Made by a program: the position numbers and the translations under genes. Shown here in pieces: positions 10,446 through 20,185 of a DNA stretch of 41,090 nt (the stretch's first letter is position 1; each line of letters begins with the position of its first letter). The notes beneath the pieces were generated by a model that searched no databases, was not told where the DNA came from, and worked only from the letters and a program-made list of their open reading frames with translations. Source of the stretch: an uncultured Clostridia bacterium (GTDB lineage: Bacteria > Bacillota > Clostridia > UBA1381); assembly GCA_944390955.1 (NCBI GenBank), contig CALXRY010000107.1:1-41090 (forward strand), written 5' to 3'.

Positions 10446-13074
10446 ATATTATCACGTCCCGTACATTTCCGTACCGTGTTGTCAGAACTGCGCGGTCATA
10501 TTCAAATTCCAAACTATCGAGAGAAACTGCATCGGTAGTTTTTGATACCGAATGATAAATATATGCTTTTGTATTGGAATCAGTTGGGAATACAGAGATA
10601 CTGTTGCTTCCGGCTATTTTAAGCTTCACTACGGCTGACGGATACTCCGGCGACCTATAGATCAAACATGCACTGCCATAAGAATTTGACCATCTGCTTT
10701 GTGCCGCCTGTGCTGACGACCCCAGCTCAACTGCCTCGATTATATACTGCGCCGGCCTGTCCTCCGTATATTCTGAATTTTCAAATATGGCAACACTGTC
10801 GTTATAGCCTTCTGTGTACCGTTCTCCATCTATGCTGAATATACGGCGGTATTTTTGTATGACTCCGTCGTAGGTCCACAAAGTCAGCACATCGCCGCTT
10901 CTTAATTTTGATATATCTACGCCTTCGGCCGCAGTAAATGAGGCTGCCGCTCCATTATACATCCCCACTAATTCCGGACGGACTTCGCCCTCGTCTTCAT
11001 CATACACTTCAACTATCCGATCAAGAACGAATGCCTGAGTCAAGTGCTGCTCATCATAAACAGAATTCGTCTCAGATTTATGCTCGTATACGCAGATATC
11101 GGCCGTATACATATTGTCGGAATTGTATATTGCCAGATAAGAAGGCTTTGATGATGCCGCTATTGGACGGTCGGAAATATTTTTTATCCGAATATTCTTT
11201 TCGTCCACGCTCCCGTCTGTATTCAGCGGAACATCTATCACAGTACCGTCCGACGTCATATTGTATTTATAATTCACGGTCATCCCGAAGCCATTATATA
11301 CGCATACAACATCGCCTTCAAAAATCTTATTAAGCGTAAGAGGCTGAGACATATCAGCCTCCGGCTCAGGCATCTCTCCCGTTGGTACATATACTGCGCT
11401 TATCTCGCCGGACGCGTTTATTCTGTATGAAATAAGCTGCGGCTTGAAGGCTCCGTTTCTCTGCATTTTACTGTAAAGCTCGTCGTAATCCCCCCTGATG
11501 TCGTTTATTGTGAACATGTCTGCAAAGGCTATCGTTTGCGTGATATTGTTCAGAGTAACTATTTTGGCATATGCCTTATCCTCATTTTCATCATTAAAAA
11601 TCTTTGCAGCATATCCATAAAGCTGCTCCGGCTCGCTGTATTCACTTACCAGCCCGACAGCATAGCCGTAATGATCCAGCCCTACCATAGCCTTGACACC
11701 TGTATGTATCTGTGAAAAGTCAAAGCTTTTTATTGTTTTTACAGTTTCCTCTGCGACCGTCATCGAAAAATCATCCTCTGAAAAAGCCGATACTGTTCCA
11801 TTTAATCTTATGTCTGAAACAACGGCTTTTATAAATTCGCCGTCACGGCTCCTCCCGACAGCTATAACGTCGCCCTCGGAAACATATGCAAGCTTTATCC
11901 GTTTCCCGTTCTTTACTATCTCTACCTTTGGGATATCCTGCTCTGTATCGAGCTTGATACTGCTCCATGTAAGTGAATCGAGCACAGTGCTGTTGTCAAG
12001 ATTGACTTTAGCAGCAATTATATACTCGTAGTGCTCGATCATTACAACATCATAAAACGAATCATTATCGGAATCCGTAAATGATATTTTACCGTTATCA
12101 CTCATTATATCATCTTCTGTGATTTCATAACAGTTCCGCCCATTGTATATAAAATCTGCATACTGTGATATTCTTATTATTTTTGCCGCACCGTTCTCTA
12201 TATATTCCACGCTTCTCAGATCGGTGCTCACATCTGTGACTGAATCAAAAAGCACTTCCTTTATATTTGTCTTTGACGTATTTACAATTACACTTATCAA
12301 TGTATTTTCATACTCGTCTGCACGGTAATAATATCTTACACTGCTTCCGAGAAGCTCTGAATAATCAATATCTCCCGACAGATATATATTGTCTATGCCG
12401 CCGCTGCCGCTTATTATGATTTTTCCTGTCCCGGGAGCGCTCCTTCCTCCTGTTACAGTCTCGCCCGCAGCAGTAATTGTTCCTTCATCTCTATATACGT
12501 CAAATATCCTGTTCATCAAAACCTCATCGCTTTTTTGGATCCCGCTCTGCGCAGTCAGATCATAGCACGGCAGTTCAAGCGCCGCGATCAGGATCTCCTC
12601 AGCAGCTTCAATCGTCACTGTGTCACTGCTCCTCAATCCGTATATATTCGCTTTATCTATTATATTTCCCCCTTCATAATAAAAAAACGAAGCATCATTG
12701 AATCTGTCATAGCCCGCAGCACGTAAGATGACCGTTTTGAATTCCGAATAAGTGACGCCGCTTGACGGGTCAAATATCAAATCACTTCTGCCGAGCATAA
12801 TGCCGCTTGCGGCTGCCTCTGCAATATAATCCTTAAACGGATTATCGTCAGTAACATCAAGAAACATGCATTCTTTTTCCGACAGTATATGTCCCGTCAG
12901 CTTCAACGCAATTGCCGCTGTTTCGCCTCGCGTGATATTTCCATCATCACCGTAGCTTTCATCAAGGATAGAAAGCTCGTATAATATATCATACTTTCCA
13001 TCTGCATATGCCGACACCTCAAATGCCGCTGCCGAGAGCAAAACAAGACATAAGATCGCTATCTTTTTCAGCAT
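10438..13074 (-). CDS. Large secreted protein with N-terminal SLH-like repeats
   Basis: An 878-residue exported protein (signal peptide MLKKIAILCLVLLSAAAFEVSAYA). Residues about 28-125 look like two S-layer-homology-type repeats: NITRGETAAIALKL, then FLDVTDDNPFKDYIAEAAASG, IFDPSSGVTYSEFKTVILRAAGY. Such repeats normally bind secondary cell-wall polymer. The remaining 750 residues are beta-rich and acidic, unknown to me, and contain several strand-rich repeats (for example around DSLTWSSIKLDTEQ and KIFEGDVVCVYNGFG). The start is ATG with GGGGAGG upstream, only 3 bases after the preceding stop. A wall-attached scaffold or glycan-binding role is inferred from context. Confidence 0.75.
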   Translation of the reverse strand: MLKKIAILCLVLLSAAAFEVSAYADGKYDILYELSILDESYGDDGNITRGETAAIALKLTGHILSEKECMFLDVTDDNPFKDYIAEAAASGIMLGRSDLIFDPSSGVTYSEFKTVILRAAGYDRFNDASFFYYEGGNIIDKANIYGLRSSDTVTIEAAEEILIAALELPCYDLTAQSGIQKSDEVLMNRIFDVYRDEGTITAAGETVTGGRSAPGTGKIIISGSGGIDNIYLSGDIDYSELLGSSVRYYYRADEYENTLISVIVNTSKTNIKEVLFDSVTDVSTDLRSVEYIENGAAKIIRISQYADFIYNGRNCYEITEDDIMSDNGKISFTDSDNDSFYDVVMIEHYEYIIAAKVNLDNSTVLDSLTWSSIKLDTEQDIPKVEIVKNGKRIKLAYVSEGDVIAVGRSRDGEFIKAVVSDIRLNGTVSAFSEDDFSMTVAEETVKTIKSFDFSQIHTGVKAMVGLDHYGYAVGLVSEYSEPEQLYGYAAKIFNDENEDKAYAKIVTLNNITQTIAFADMFTINDIRGDYDELYSKMQRNGAFKPQLISYRINASGEISAVYVPTGEMPEPEADMSQPLTLNKIFEGDVVCVYNGFGMTVNYKYNMTSDGTVIDVPLNTDGSVDEKNIRIKNISDRPIAASSKPSYLAIYNSDNMYTADICVYEHKSETNSVYDEQHLTQAFVLDRIVEVYDEDEGEVRPELVGMYNGAAASFTAAEGVDISKLRSGDVLTLWTYDGVIQKYRRIFSIDGERYTEGYNDSVAIFENSEYTEDRPAQYIIEAVELGSSAQAAQSRWSNSYGSACLIYRSPEYPSAVVKLKIAGSNSISVFPTDSNTKAYIYHSVSKTTDAVSLDSLEFEYDRAVLTTRYGNVRDVIIYE

Positions 13075-13077
13075 ATA

Positions 13078-15789
13078 TCATTCCTCCCCGCTACAAGCAT
13101 CCAAAAGCCTGTTTATCACAACTGCCGCCATGGCTCTCGTCGTATCAGCTTTTGGGTCAAACGCGCCATCGTCCGTTCCATTCATGATTCCGGCATTACA
13201 TACGCGCCGCACGGAAGCTTCGGCATAATCGGAAATATTGTCATAATCATCAAAAATTACGGCTGTGTCATCTGTGTTTATTCCCAAATATTCAAGCAGT
13301 CTTGCGGAAATCACTGCCATATCTTCTCTTGTAATGCACATCTTGTTACCAAAGTTTCTGTCATCTATGCCTTTTACTATCCCCAATGCCTGTGCAACAG
13401 CAGCATACGGATAGCTCCAGTCCGCGTTGTCAAGATCATCGTATACAATACCTTTTACATCGGCCTTCAACCCAAAGGCGCAGACGATCATTTTTACAAA
13501 TTCATTTCGCGTAACAGCTCTGTTCGGTTCAAACTCCCCATCGCCTGTCCCGTTTATTATATTTTTTGATGCAAGTGCCATAATTGCATCAGCCGCCCAT
13601 TGGACCTTCTCAATATCATTAAACTCGACATCCTGTCCGTGATCAGGAGTTTCCGTCGCCTCAGGTGTTTGTGAAGGCATCGGTATATTCGGAATCACCT
13701 GAGGCGATGATACTCCGCTTCCGCCTCCGGAATTTCCGCCTCCGCCCGAGACCGGCCGTCTTGTTGGTACAGGCGTTTCACGAACTTCATCTGCAGCCTC
13801 CGATACCGCATCACTTAGCGCATCAATACTTTCCCACTGCTTCCCCGCAACAGCCGTGCCAACGATCCCCATCTGATAATCCGTAAGCTGTGAAACGTCT
13901 ATATCAAGAAGCTCACTGTACTCAGAAAGCAGCTCCTTTATATCTTCTCTTGTAGATGTATTGAATCTTATCAGGGCAATCGTCTCTGTCATACTTTTCT
14001 CAAATTCAGAAATACTTTCATACGGCAGCTCCTCGGCAATCTCATTCAGCAGCAGGCTGCTGTCGCTGAGCTTTTTATAATCCTCCCTATTCCCCAGGAG
14101 ATAGCTGCTTTCCGCCCTTGCCTTTATATCTTCAGCATCGCTCTTGTCAGCGGCATTAAGTCCGGCAAGAGCGATCGATTTATGGTACAGCTCTTTTATA
14201 TCATCGATAGTTTCTGCTCCGTCCTTAACAAAAATCCCGGCTGCTTCCTGCGAAAAGCCGTCATTTTCAAAATCAAATTTAAAGAGTACGTTGTACTTTT
14301 CAAGCATGTTTTTAACCGATGATGCATCAGCACCATTTATTTCGGCAATCGCTGTTTCTATCTGTCCCTTGCCGAAAACGTATCCTATCGGATCGCTGTA
14401 TGCCGGAGATCCGTTTTGATATATAACTGAATTAAAAACCGGTCTGAATACAGCGCGTATATATTTGCCTTCACATTCGTTCCCTATAATATATTTACTG
14501 CCGGATGCTTCGCTTATTTCAGTATATACCCCGTCCGGGGTATCGGACATCTCCCATGTTATGCTCATGCTGCTCAACTCAGCCGTACCCTCATACGTAT
14601 AGTCCGCCGTTATCTCCGCACCGATAACCGGATCGCCATTCAGAGGAGCAGGTATGATAGTATTTTCACCAAACACCTCGTATATTTCCTCATCGGTATA
14701 TATGCTCTCCACCTCTTCATGAGTGAGCAGCGATTCAAGGCTCTTTACTATATTTGCTCCGCATTTTTCAAGCTTTTCGTTTCTGAAAAACGAATCTTTC
14801 AGATAAAAAACCGGTCTGACAAGATAATATCCATTTGCGCCGGGGTTTGTTGTATCACCGTTTTCAGCAAACCCAACAGCCAGATGTGCATAATGGCCGT
14901 TTTCGCCTACGCTCCTTGATGTTCTCAGCCAATATCCGTTTCCGTCCGCAGATGCATCAACTCCTATTTTAGATACATACTGCTTATATTCCGTTGCCGA
15001 CGGCAGTGCAATAGGAGCGATTGTTATCGTTTCCTCTGTGAACCCTTCGTAATTGCACGGTTCTGTATTCCACAAATGCATCACGTCCATATGCTTAAAC
15101 AGTTCCTCCGGAAGCTTTGAAGAAAAATTATTAAATGCAAATTCATTTGTCATATAGTAAGCCAGATTATTCCTGTCGTTGTCATCATATTTTGAAATGG
15201 CAGTCGCATATGTTGCATCCGCACGCATATCTATCTTTTTCGCTCCGTAATAATCCTTTGCCATCACAAAAAACATAGTCTCTCCGTTGCTGTCAGTCCG
15301 GTCAAGTATTATAAAATCCTTACCTCCGATCCTGAATGTGTCCGCCGGATCCGTTTCCGGCTTCGCACCCAAGCCTATAAGCTTGTTCTGCTTCTGCAGT
15401 CCAATATACACCGGATTATCTTTGAGTTCCTTAAGCTTTTGAGCTGCCTGCGTAACGTTTTCATCCAGCTCCTCAAAGCTCGAGAAGCCTCTGTTCCATG
15501 CTTCGAGAATTATTACACAAAGTTCGGAATCTGTATACGCACCATTTCCCCAGAAAGAAAAACTCGGTAAATTTGCCCTGAACAGAGCACGAAGTCCCTC
15601 AAGCTCCACATCCGCAAATTCACGATACAGCGTTTCTGCTTCGGATTGGGGTGCTGCATCACTGAAGGGATCCGCATCTGCCTGAGACTCTATTGTCTGT
15701 ATAGAATCGTACGCATATATCTGTTCGGGACATATCATCATTGCAGCAAACGACGCCGTCATGATTATTGATATTATCTTTGATCTCAT
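13078..15789 (-). CDS. Secreted DUF6273-like protein with three C-terminal SLH repeats
   Basis: A 903-residue exported protein. After the signal peptide (cleavage near residue 26), residues about 150-335 form a DUF6273-like domain with NNLAYYMTNEF, ALPSATEYKQY, GYWLRTSR and LVRPVFYLKDSFF; the fold recalls the FGE/C-type-lectin group. An Ig-like domain follows (about 385-470: SITWEMSDTPDGVYTEI). Next are helical repeats of about 65 residues (about 475-690; each with a pattern like LLSEYSELLDIDVSQLTDYQ), a Ser/Gly/Pro linker (about 695-730), and three SLH repeats (about 733-900: EFEPNRAVTRNEFVKMIV and similar). SLH repeats anchor proteins to the Gram-positive wall. It is a paralogue of the upstream gene over the N-terminal domain. 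The function of the DUF6273-like domain is unknown. Confidence 0.85.
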   Translation of the reverse strand: MRSKIISIIMTASFAAMMICPEQIYAYDSIQTIESQADADPFSDAAPQSEAETLYREFADVELEGLRALFRANLPSFSFWGNGAYTDSELCVIILEAWNRGFSSFEELDENVTQAAQKLKELKDNPVYIGLQKQNKLIGLGAKPETDPADTFRIGGKDFIILDRTDSNGETMFFVMAKDYYGAKKIDMRADATYATAISKYDDNDRNNLAYYMTNEFAFNNFSSKLPEELFKHMDVMHLWNTEPCNYEGFTEETITIAPIALPSATEYKQYVSKIGVDASADGNGYWLRTSRSVGENGHYAHLAVGFAENGDTTNPGANGYYLVRPVFYLKDSFFRNEKLEKCGANIVKSLESLLTHEEVESIYTDEEIYEVFGENTIIPAPLNGDPVIGAEITADYTYEGTAELSSMSITWEMSDTPDGVYTEISEASGSKYIIGNECEGKYIRAVFRPVFNSVIYQNGSPAYSDPIGYVFGKGQIETAIAEINGADASSVKNMLEKYNVLFKFDFENDGFSQEAAGIFVKDGAETIDDIKELYHKSIALAGLNAADKSDAEDIKARAESSYLLGNREDYKKLSDSSLLLNEIAEELPYESISEFEKSMTETIALIRFNTSTREDIKELLSEYSELLDIDVSQLTDYQMGIVGTAVAGKQWESIDALSDAVSEAADEVRETPVPTRRPVSGGGGNSGGGSGVSSPQVIPNIPMPSQTPEATETPDHGQDVEFNDIEKVQWAADAIMALASKNIINGTGDGEFEPNRAVTRNEFVKMIVCAFGLKADVKGIVYDDLDNADWSYPYAAVAQALGIVKGIDDRNFGNKMCITREDMAVISARLLEYLGINTDDTAVIFDDYDNISDYAEASVRRVCNAGIMNGTDDGAFDPKADTTRAMAAVVINRLLDACSGEE

Positions 15790-15813
15790 TGTACTATCTC
15801 CTTTCTGCGGCTA

Positions 15814-17901
15814 TTATTTTTCAATAACACTTATACGTGCGGACGAGCTTCCGCTCATGCTCCCCGCCTGTGCATTGTGCAGAGTTATCCGGCAGTCCTC
15901 CTCAACGGCCAGTTCCACCGCTTCAAACGCTCCAGAACCGGAATAAACGCCACCGACGCGCGTGCCTACTATCATATTCGCAGAATCATCAATATACGTT
16001 ATATACTGGTCAGACGCCGCTGTAAACTCGCCTTCGGCATCATAAGCGATACTGTATGAATAATTCCCCGCAGTACCTTCCAACCATATTTGATAAGTCA
16101 TGCCTTTATGCGCATTGAACGTTACTGTTTCCAGAGGATCTTCAAGCGTATTTGAAATTACAGGCGCATCGATGAAAATAGGATCACTGTATACTGTATC
16201 CCCTTTGATGTCTGCATTATACGCATATACGCCAAGCCTTATCCATCTTCCCATATCCGCCTCGGACAAAATATAGCTTGCTTGGTCTGATGTATAAATA
16301 TCTCCAAAAACACCGTTTTCGCTATTGCTCCTCTGCCATACAAATGCAACATCTGCTGATCTTCCGCCAATCGCCTCATATACGCCGCAGATCTCGCTTC
16401 CCGGCTCGGCCTCAATGCTGTTCAGCCTGCCGCTTATATTGATCTTGTTATCTGCATTTGTAATATCAAGTGATATATCTCCTCCGCCTATTATAACATT
16501 TTTTATTTCCGGCAGGTCACTTATCTTAACCGCTTCGCTGTAATTCATTTCTCCGATTACCGAATTCGATTTTTTCATCGGAGCAACACCTACTCTTAAA
16601 TATTTTCCCGATTCATTTCCGCTCACGGTATAATATCTTCCGTCGGCATTTTCGATGTCGGTAAAATTCTCATTGTCATCAGATATCTGCCATTGGTATA
16701 CTGTACCGCTGCACGCATCATTGTTTGCATCATAATAATGGTATATCGCCTCCAGTCTCTCTGATGCTGACGGAACGCCGTTTAGCCTAATATTCTCTGC
16801 AGCCGGTTTTGATATATCCTGCACCGGAACGTTTAACGCCTTGGCTGTATACGTTTTACCTGCATCTGTTTTGTTTGCCGGTGTGACCTGCATAGTTATA
16901 TAATATCCTATATCATCACTGTCCGGAACATATACAAGCGAATTAGCACCCATAATGGCAGACCACGGTCCTTCGCTGCTTTCCCCCCTCAGCCATTGTA
17001 TCACCGTTCCGCTTTCAGACCCCGACCCGGAAGATATATACATATATGAACCCTTCATTTCCTCACCGACTATTCCCCGCCCGCTCACAAACAAATTCTC
17101 AATCTGCGGTGCGATCGATGAATCGAGAAGCTCATCAAGCTCAGAATCCGTGTACAATACTGTCTGCTGTAAAATATCGCTGTGCTTCCTTATGGCCGAT
17201 ATTACATTATCTCCCGTCTTTGAAATATTGATCTTTACTTTGTTGAAAAAATCATGAGGCAGATAGAATGCCGGTCTTACTCCGCTTGCTCCGTCAGGTT
17301 TTCCGTCGCCTGTAAGTCCTGTATTCGGCGGATTGATGCATGCAACAAGCGGATTCCCCGTTACGCCTCTAGTCGTTCTCAGATACCAATACGCATAGCT
17401 TTCATCATCCGCATAGCCGAATTTCCCGTTATATTTTACCCATTCTGTTTGAGAAAGCAGTACGACCTTACAGGTTATTTCGTAGTCCTTGTTCCATTCA
17501 AATGACGGTCCGCCGCCCTCGGTAAGATATGTATGCTCCATAAGATTGTCTATGATCTCCTGAGGGAGTCTTTTTATCGATGTATCGGTCAAAAAGTCAT
17601 TATTAAGCCAATATCCTATATTATTTTCATCCTGAGGATCAAACGGTGAAATCCCATCAGGATCAAATTCTCGTCTTGTATAATACTTTTCCGTCAGTAC
17701 AAAAAATCCGTCCTCCGTATCATCAAGAAGAATGAACCTATCGTTGCTGCCGTCAAGCTGGAATATATTCTCTATCGGAGCTTTTCGCTGCGAGTCTGCA
17801 GGAACGCTTATTATTCTTTCTACGTTTGCTGCATCTGCACCTATATTACCAAGAATACAGCATGCCGCAGCAGCACATATAAATTTAAGAAAACATTTCA
17901 T
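15814..17901 (-). CDS. Secreted DUF6273-like protein with Ig-like repeats
   Basis: A 695-residue exported protein (signal peptide MKCFLKFICAAAACCILG). Residues about 50-220 are a DUF6273-like domain with NNIGYWLNNDFL, LLSQTEWVKY, YWYLRTTRG and GVRPAFYLPHDFF, matching the order of motifs in the downstream paralogue. Three Ig-like repeats follow at about 265-360, 368-460 and 465-578, each with a V(I/Y/F)QW core and an IGYYI/SGKYLR/MGRWIR strand. A C-terminal beta module (about 590-695) could be carbohydrate binding. It has no SLH or dockerin, so attachment is unclear. The start ATG overlaps the upstream stop (ATGA), with GGAG inside the upstream gene, indicating translational coupling to the dockerin protein. 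Confidence 0.82.
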   Translation of the reverse strand: MKCFLKFICAAAACCILGNIGADAANVERIISVPADSQRKAPIENIFQLDGSNDRFILLDDTEDGFFVLTEKYYTRREFDPDGISPFDPQDENNIGYWLNNDFLTDTSIKRLPQEIIDNLMEHTYLTEGGGPSFEWNKDYEITCKVVLLSQTEWVKYNGKFGYADDESYAYWYLRTTRGVTGNPLVACINPPNTGLTGDGKPDGASGVRPAFYLPHDFFNKVKINISKTGDNVISAIRKHSDILQQTVLYTDSELDELLDSSIAPQIENLFVSGRGIVGEEMKGSYMYISSGSGSESGTVIQWLRGESSEGPWSAIMGANSLVYVPDSDDIGYYITMQVTPANKTDAGKTYTAKALNVPVQDISKPAAENIRLNGVPSASERLEAIYHYYDANNDACSGTVYQWQISDDNENFTDIENADGRYYTVSGNESGKYLRVGVAPMKKSNSVIGEMNYSEAVKISDLPEIKNVIIGGGDISLDITNADNKINISGRLNSIEAEPGSEICGVYEAIGGRSADVAFVWQRSNSENGVFGDIYTSDQASYILSEADMGRWIRLGVYAYNADIKGDTVYSDPIFIDAPVISNTLEDPLETVTFNAHKGMTYQIWLEGTAGNYSYSIAYDAEGEFTAASDQYITYIDDSANMIVGTRVGGVYSGSGAFEAVELAVEEDCRITLHNAQAGSMSGSSSARISVIEK

Positions 17902-20153
17902 CGGTTCTCACTCCTGACGTATTCCTTCATGACCAATTCCAAATCGGTCTCATCTATAACGCTGTTTCTATCCAGATCGGCACGACAAGTATATACGTCG
18001 ATCTCAGTCCCGACTTTGACTCCCGTCTCCGCTATGTCAGCTATTGTAATACTCCCGTCAGCATTCACATCGCCTATCGCATGCGGACCGCAAACAACGC
18101 TCCATTCACTTCCATATGGCACAGCTCCCATATCCGTTGTGCTCTCTTCGCTCCAGTCAAGCTGTATGCCGGCATCTCTTGCAATACTGCTTTCAGTAAG
18201 TTCAAAATTTGCATTTTCCCAATCAACAAAACCGACCTTATCGATATCATTGACATAAAAGCCGCCGTTCTTAACTATCGGTTCATGGACATATACTTCC
18301 GATGGAGCTTCATCAGTTGCTGTGCCGGGATCTCGGGCAACATCAAGGCCGGAGATAAGCATATTATGATCAAAGTAAATCCCTCTTGCCTCAGTAAATG
18401 CCTGCCCCTTTTTAAAGCCGCCCTTGAATGTTCCGTCTTCGGCACAAACCACAACTTGGATTATATTATTGTAAAATTCTATATTGCTTATATTATCATT
18501 ACCTCCGCCAAGCAGACCTACATTTTCTTCAAAGGCCATATTGGGATAAATAAACGTATTGTTCCATACGCGCATACCGTCATCCTCCAACTTTACGGAA
18601 TCAACGGGATTTCCCGTCTGCGGATCTATCGGATAGCTGTGCATCCACGGGAACGACGACCACTGATCTGCCGATGCGCCGAATTTGAACAATCCCGAAT
18701 ATCTCGGTGAAGGTACTTTTTCACCGTTCATATAGTTTTGTGTATACCACCAGACCCAGCCCTCTTCAGGTGTATTCCATATAATATTATGATGGAAGTT
18801 TATGTTTGTCGGAAACGGGAACGCAGCAAGCGGCTGCCACGATATCGGATCCATCATCCCGCAGAATTCATTGTAGCTTACCTCCCATCCATTTGTATTG
18901 TCCTCAAATTCTATAGCATTGTCAAAGCAATTTTCAAATTTATTCCCATACACCGTTATATTCTTTGCCGGGACCTGACGCAGCTTCCCGTCCTCAGAAT
19001 ACCAATAGCTGAAATTGCAGTATGATGAAATCGCATCAAGCAGATCATGGAAATAATTATTCCGCAGTGTCCAGTTCTCACCTATTCTGACGGCCAGCCC
19101 GCCACCCTCATAGTTACAGGTCGTCCCGTTCTTTGAATGCCAGTAATAAAGCGCATTATATACTCCATCAGGCATTCGCCTGCTTTCGTCATCCTGGCAT
19201 TCAATCATCATCTCAATCCCATCGGTGTATATCGGAAAATCAGTATAATCGCAGTATTCGATAGTTATATTTTTTGAAACATAGGGATCGTCATGGCCTC
19301 TTGCCCCGCCGCGCACACCCTCACGGCAGCCTATAAACCAGCAGTTGCTTACGGTCACATCATCGCACCTTGCCCATACCGCTGCAACCGCGGGCATCTC
19401 AAATGTGATGCCGTTGATAAATACATTGGCCGAATTTTCCGTTGTAATTCCAAAAAGATAGCTCTCGTTCCCTATAACAGAACCGTTCTGACCTGTTATA
19501 GTTCTTCCGTCTATCTTTATTGAATCCAGTACACCCACACGCGGAACACATATCTGTGCCTCATTCGGATCGGATGAACAGTATTTTTCATCTTCTCTCA
19601 ATCTTATATACATTTTTGAATTCTCGGAGTCATAATAATATCCCTGCTTATAGCCGACCATATTATTTGCCTCGTTTGCGGTATACGTTTTAAGCCCATT
19701 CAGAGTCATATATTCAACTACCTGCGTTCCGTCTGCTGTCATTCTGTAAACCTGATAATCAAACGGTATGGAATACAGACCCAGTTCAGAATCTTCAAGC
19801 GTCCATTTTATTGATTTATTTTTTATATCTTCCCGCGCCCCGCTTATAATGACCTTATTTTTGCCATGGTTCGCAGCCTTGAAAACAATCGGCTTATCCT
19901 TTGTTCCGCTTGTGCGAAGGGTCACGGTCTCATAATAGGTCCCGTCTTCTATGATGACCGTATCACCTGCCACTACGGAATCGGCTGCCTTCTGGATAGT
20001 CCTGAACGGCATATCGGCCGTTCCCAAATTTGAGTCGCTGCCAATATCGGAGCTGACATGATATTCTGCCGCATATACCGCAGCACCCGCAGCCGTTACC
20101 ACTACCATAATCATTAACGCAAAAATAATACGAAATTTTCTATTTGCTTTCAT
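17898..20153 (-). CDS. Secreted right-handed beta-helix protein with dockerin
   Basis: A 751-residue exported protein (signal peptide ends near AVYA-AE). It opens with the pattern of polysaccharide-lyase-type beta-helix proteins: YHVSSDIGSDSNLGT, PFRTIQKAADSVVAGDTV and DGTYYETVTLRTSGT. A long right-handed beta-helix follows (about 30-680) with many Asn-rich turns (NITVYGNKFENCFDNAIEF, VSNCWFIGCREG). Residues about 690-745 are a type-I-dockerin-like pair of calcium loops (GDVNADGSITIADIAE and ADLDRNSVIDETDLELVM), so it may dock to a cohesin scaffold. Activity could be pectate or rhamnogalacturonan lyase, or glycoside hydrolase; I cannot assign catalytic residues. It follows the ABC permease by 32 bp in the same operon. 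Confidence 0.85.
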   Translation of the reverse strand: MKANRKFRIIFALMIMVVVTAAGAAVYAAEYHVSSDIGSDSNLGTADMPFRTIQKAADSVVAGDTVIIEDGTYYETVTLRTSGTKDKPIVFKAANHGKNKVIISGAREDIKNKSIKWTLEDSELGLYSIPFDYQVYRMTADGTQVVEYMTLNGLKTYTANEANNMVGYKQGYYYDSENSKMYIRLREDEKYCSSDPNEAQICVPRVGVLDSIKIDGRTITGQNGSVIGNESYLFGITTENSANVFINGITFEMPAVAAVWARCDDVTVSNCWFIGCREGVRGGARGHDDPYVSKNITIEYCDYTDFPIYTDGIEMMIECQDDESRRMPDGVYNALYYWHSKNGTTCNYEGGGLAVRIGENWTLRNNYFHDLLDAISSYCNFSYWYSEDGKLRQVPAKNITVYGNKFENCFDNAIEFEDNTNGWEVSYNEFCGMMDPISWQPLAAFPFPTNINFHHNIIWNTPEEGWVWWYTQNYMNGEKVPSPRYSGLFKFGASADQWSSFPWMHSYPIDPQTGNPVDSVKLEDDGMRVWNNTFIYPNMAFEENVGLLGGGNDNISNIEFYNNIIQVVVCAEDGTFKGGFKKGQAFTEARGIYFDHNMLISGLDVARDPGTATDEAPSEVYVHEPIVKNGGFYVNDIDKVGFVDWENANFELTESSIARDAGIQLDWSEESTTDMGAVPYGSEWSVVCGPHAIGDVNADGSITIADIAETGVKVGTEIDVYTCRADLDRNSVIDETDLELVMKEYVRSENR

Positions 20154-20185
20154 TACAATCCTCCTCGTTTACGAAGACATACAAG

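Noticed and set aside
10438-20153. Search for a cohesin domain in the secreted proteins
   Set aside because: None of the beta-rich segments shows a cohesin pattern I can defend, so no cohesin is annotated.
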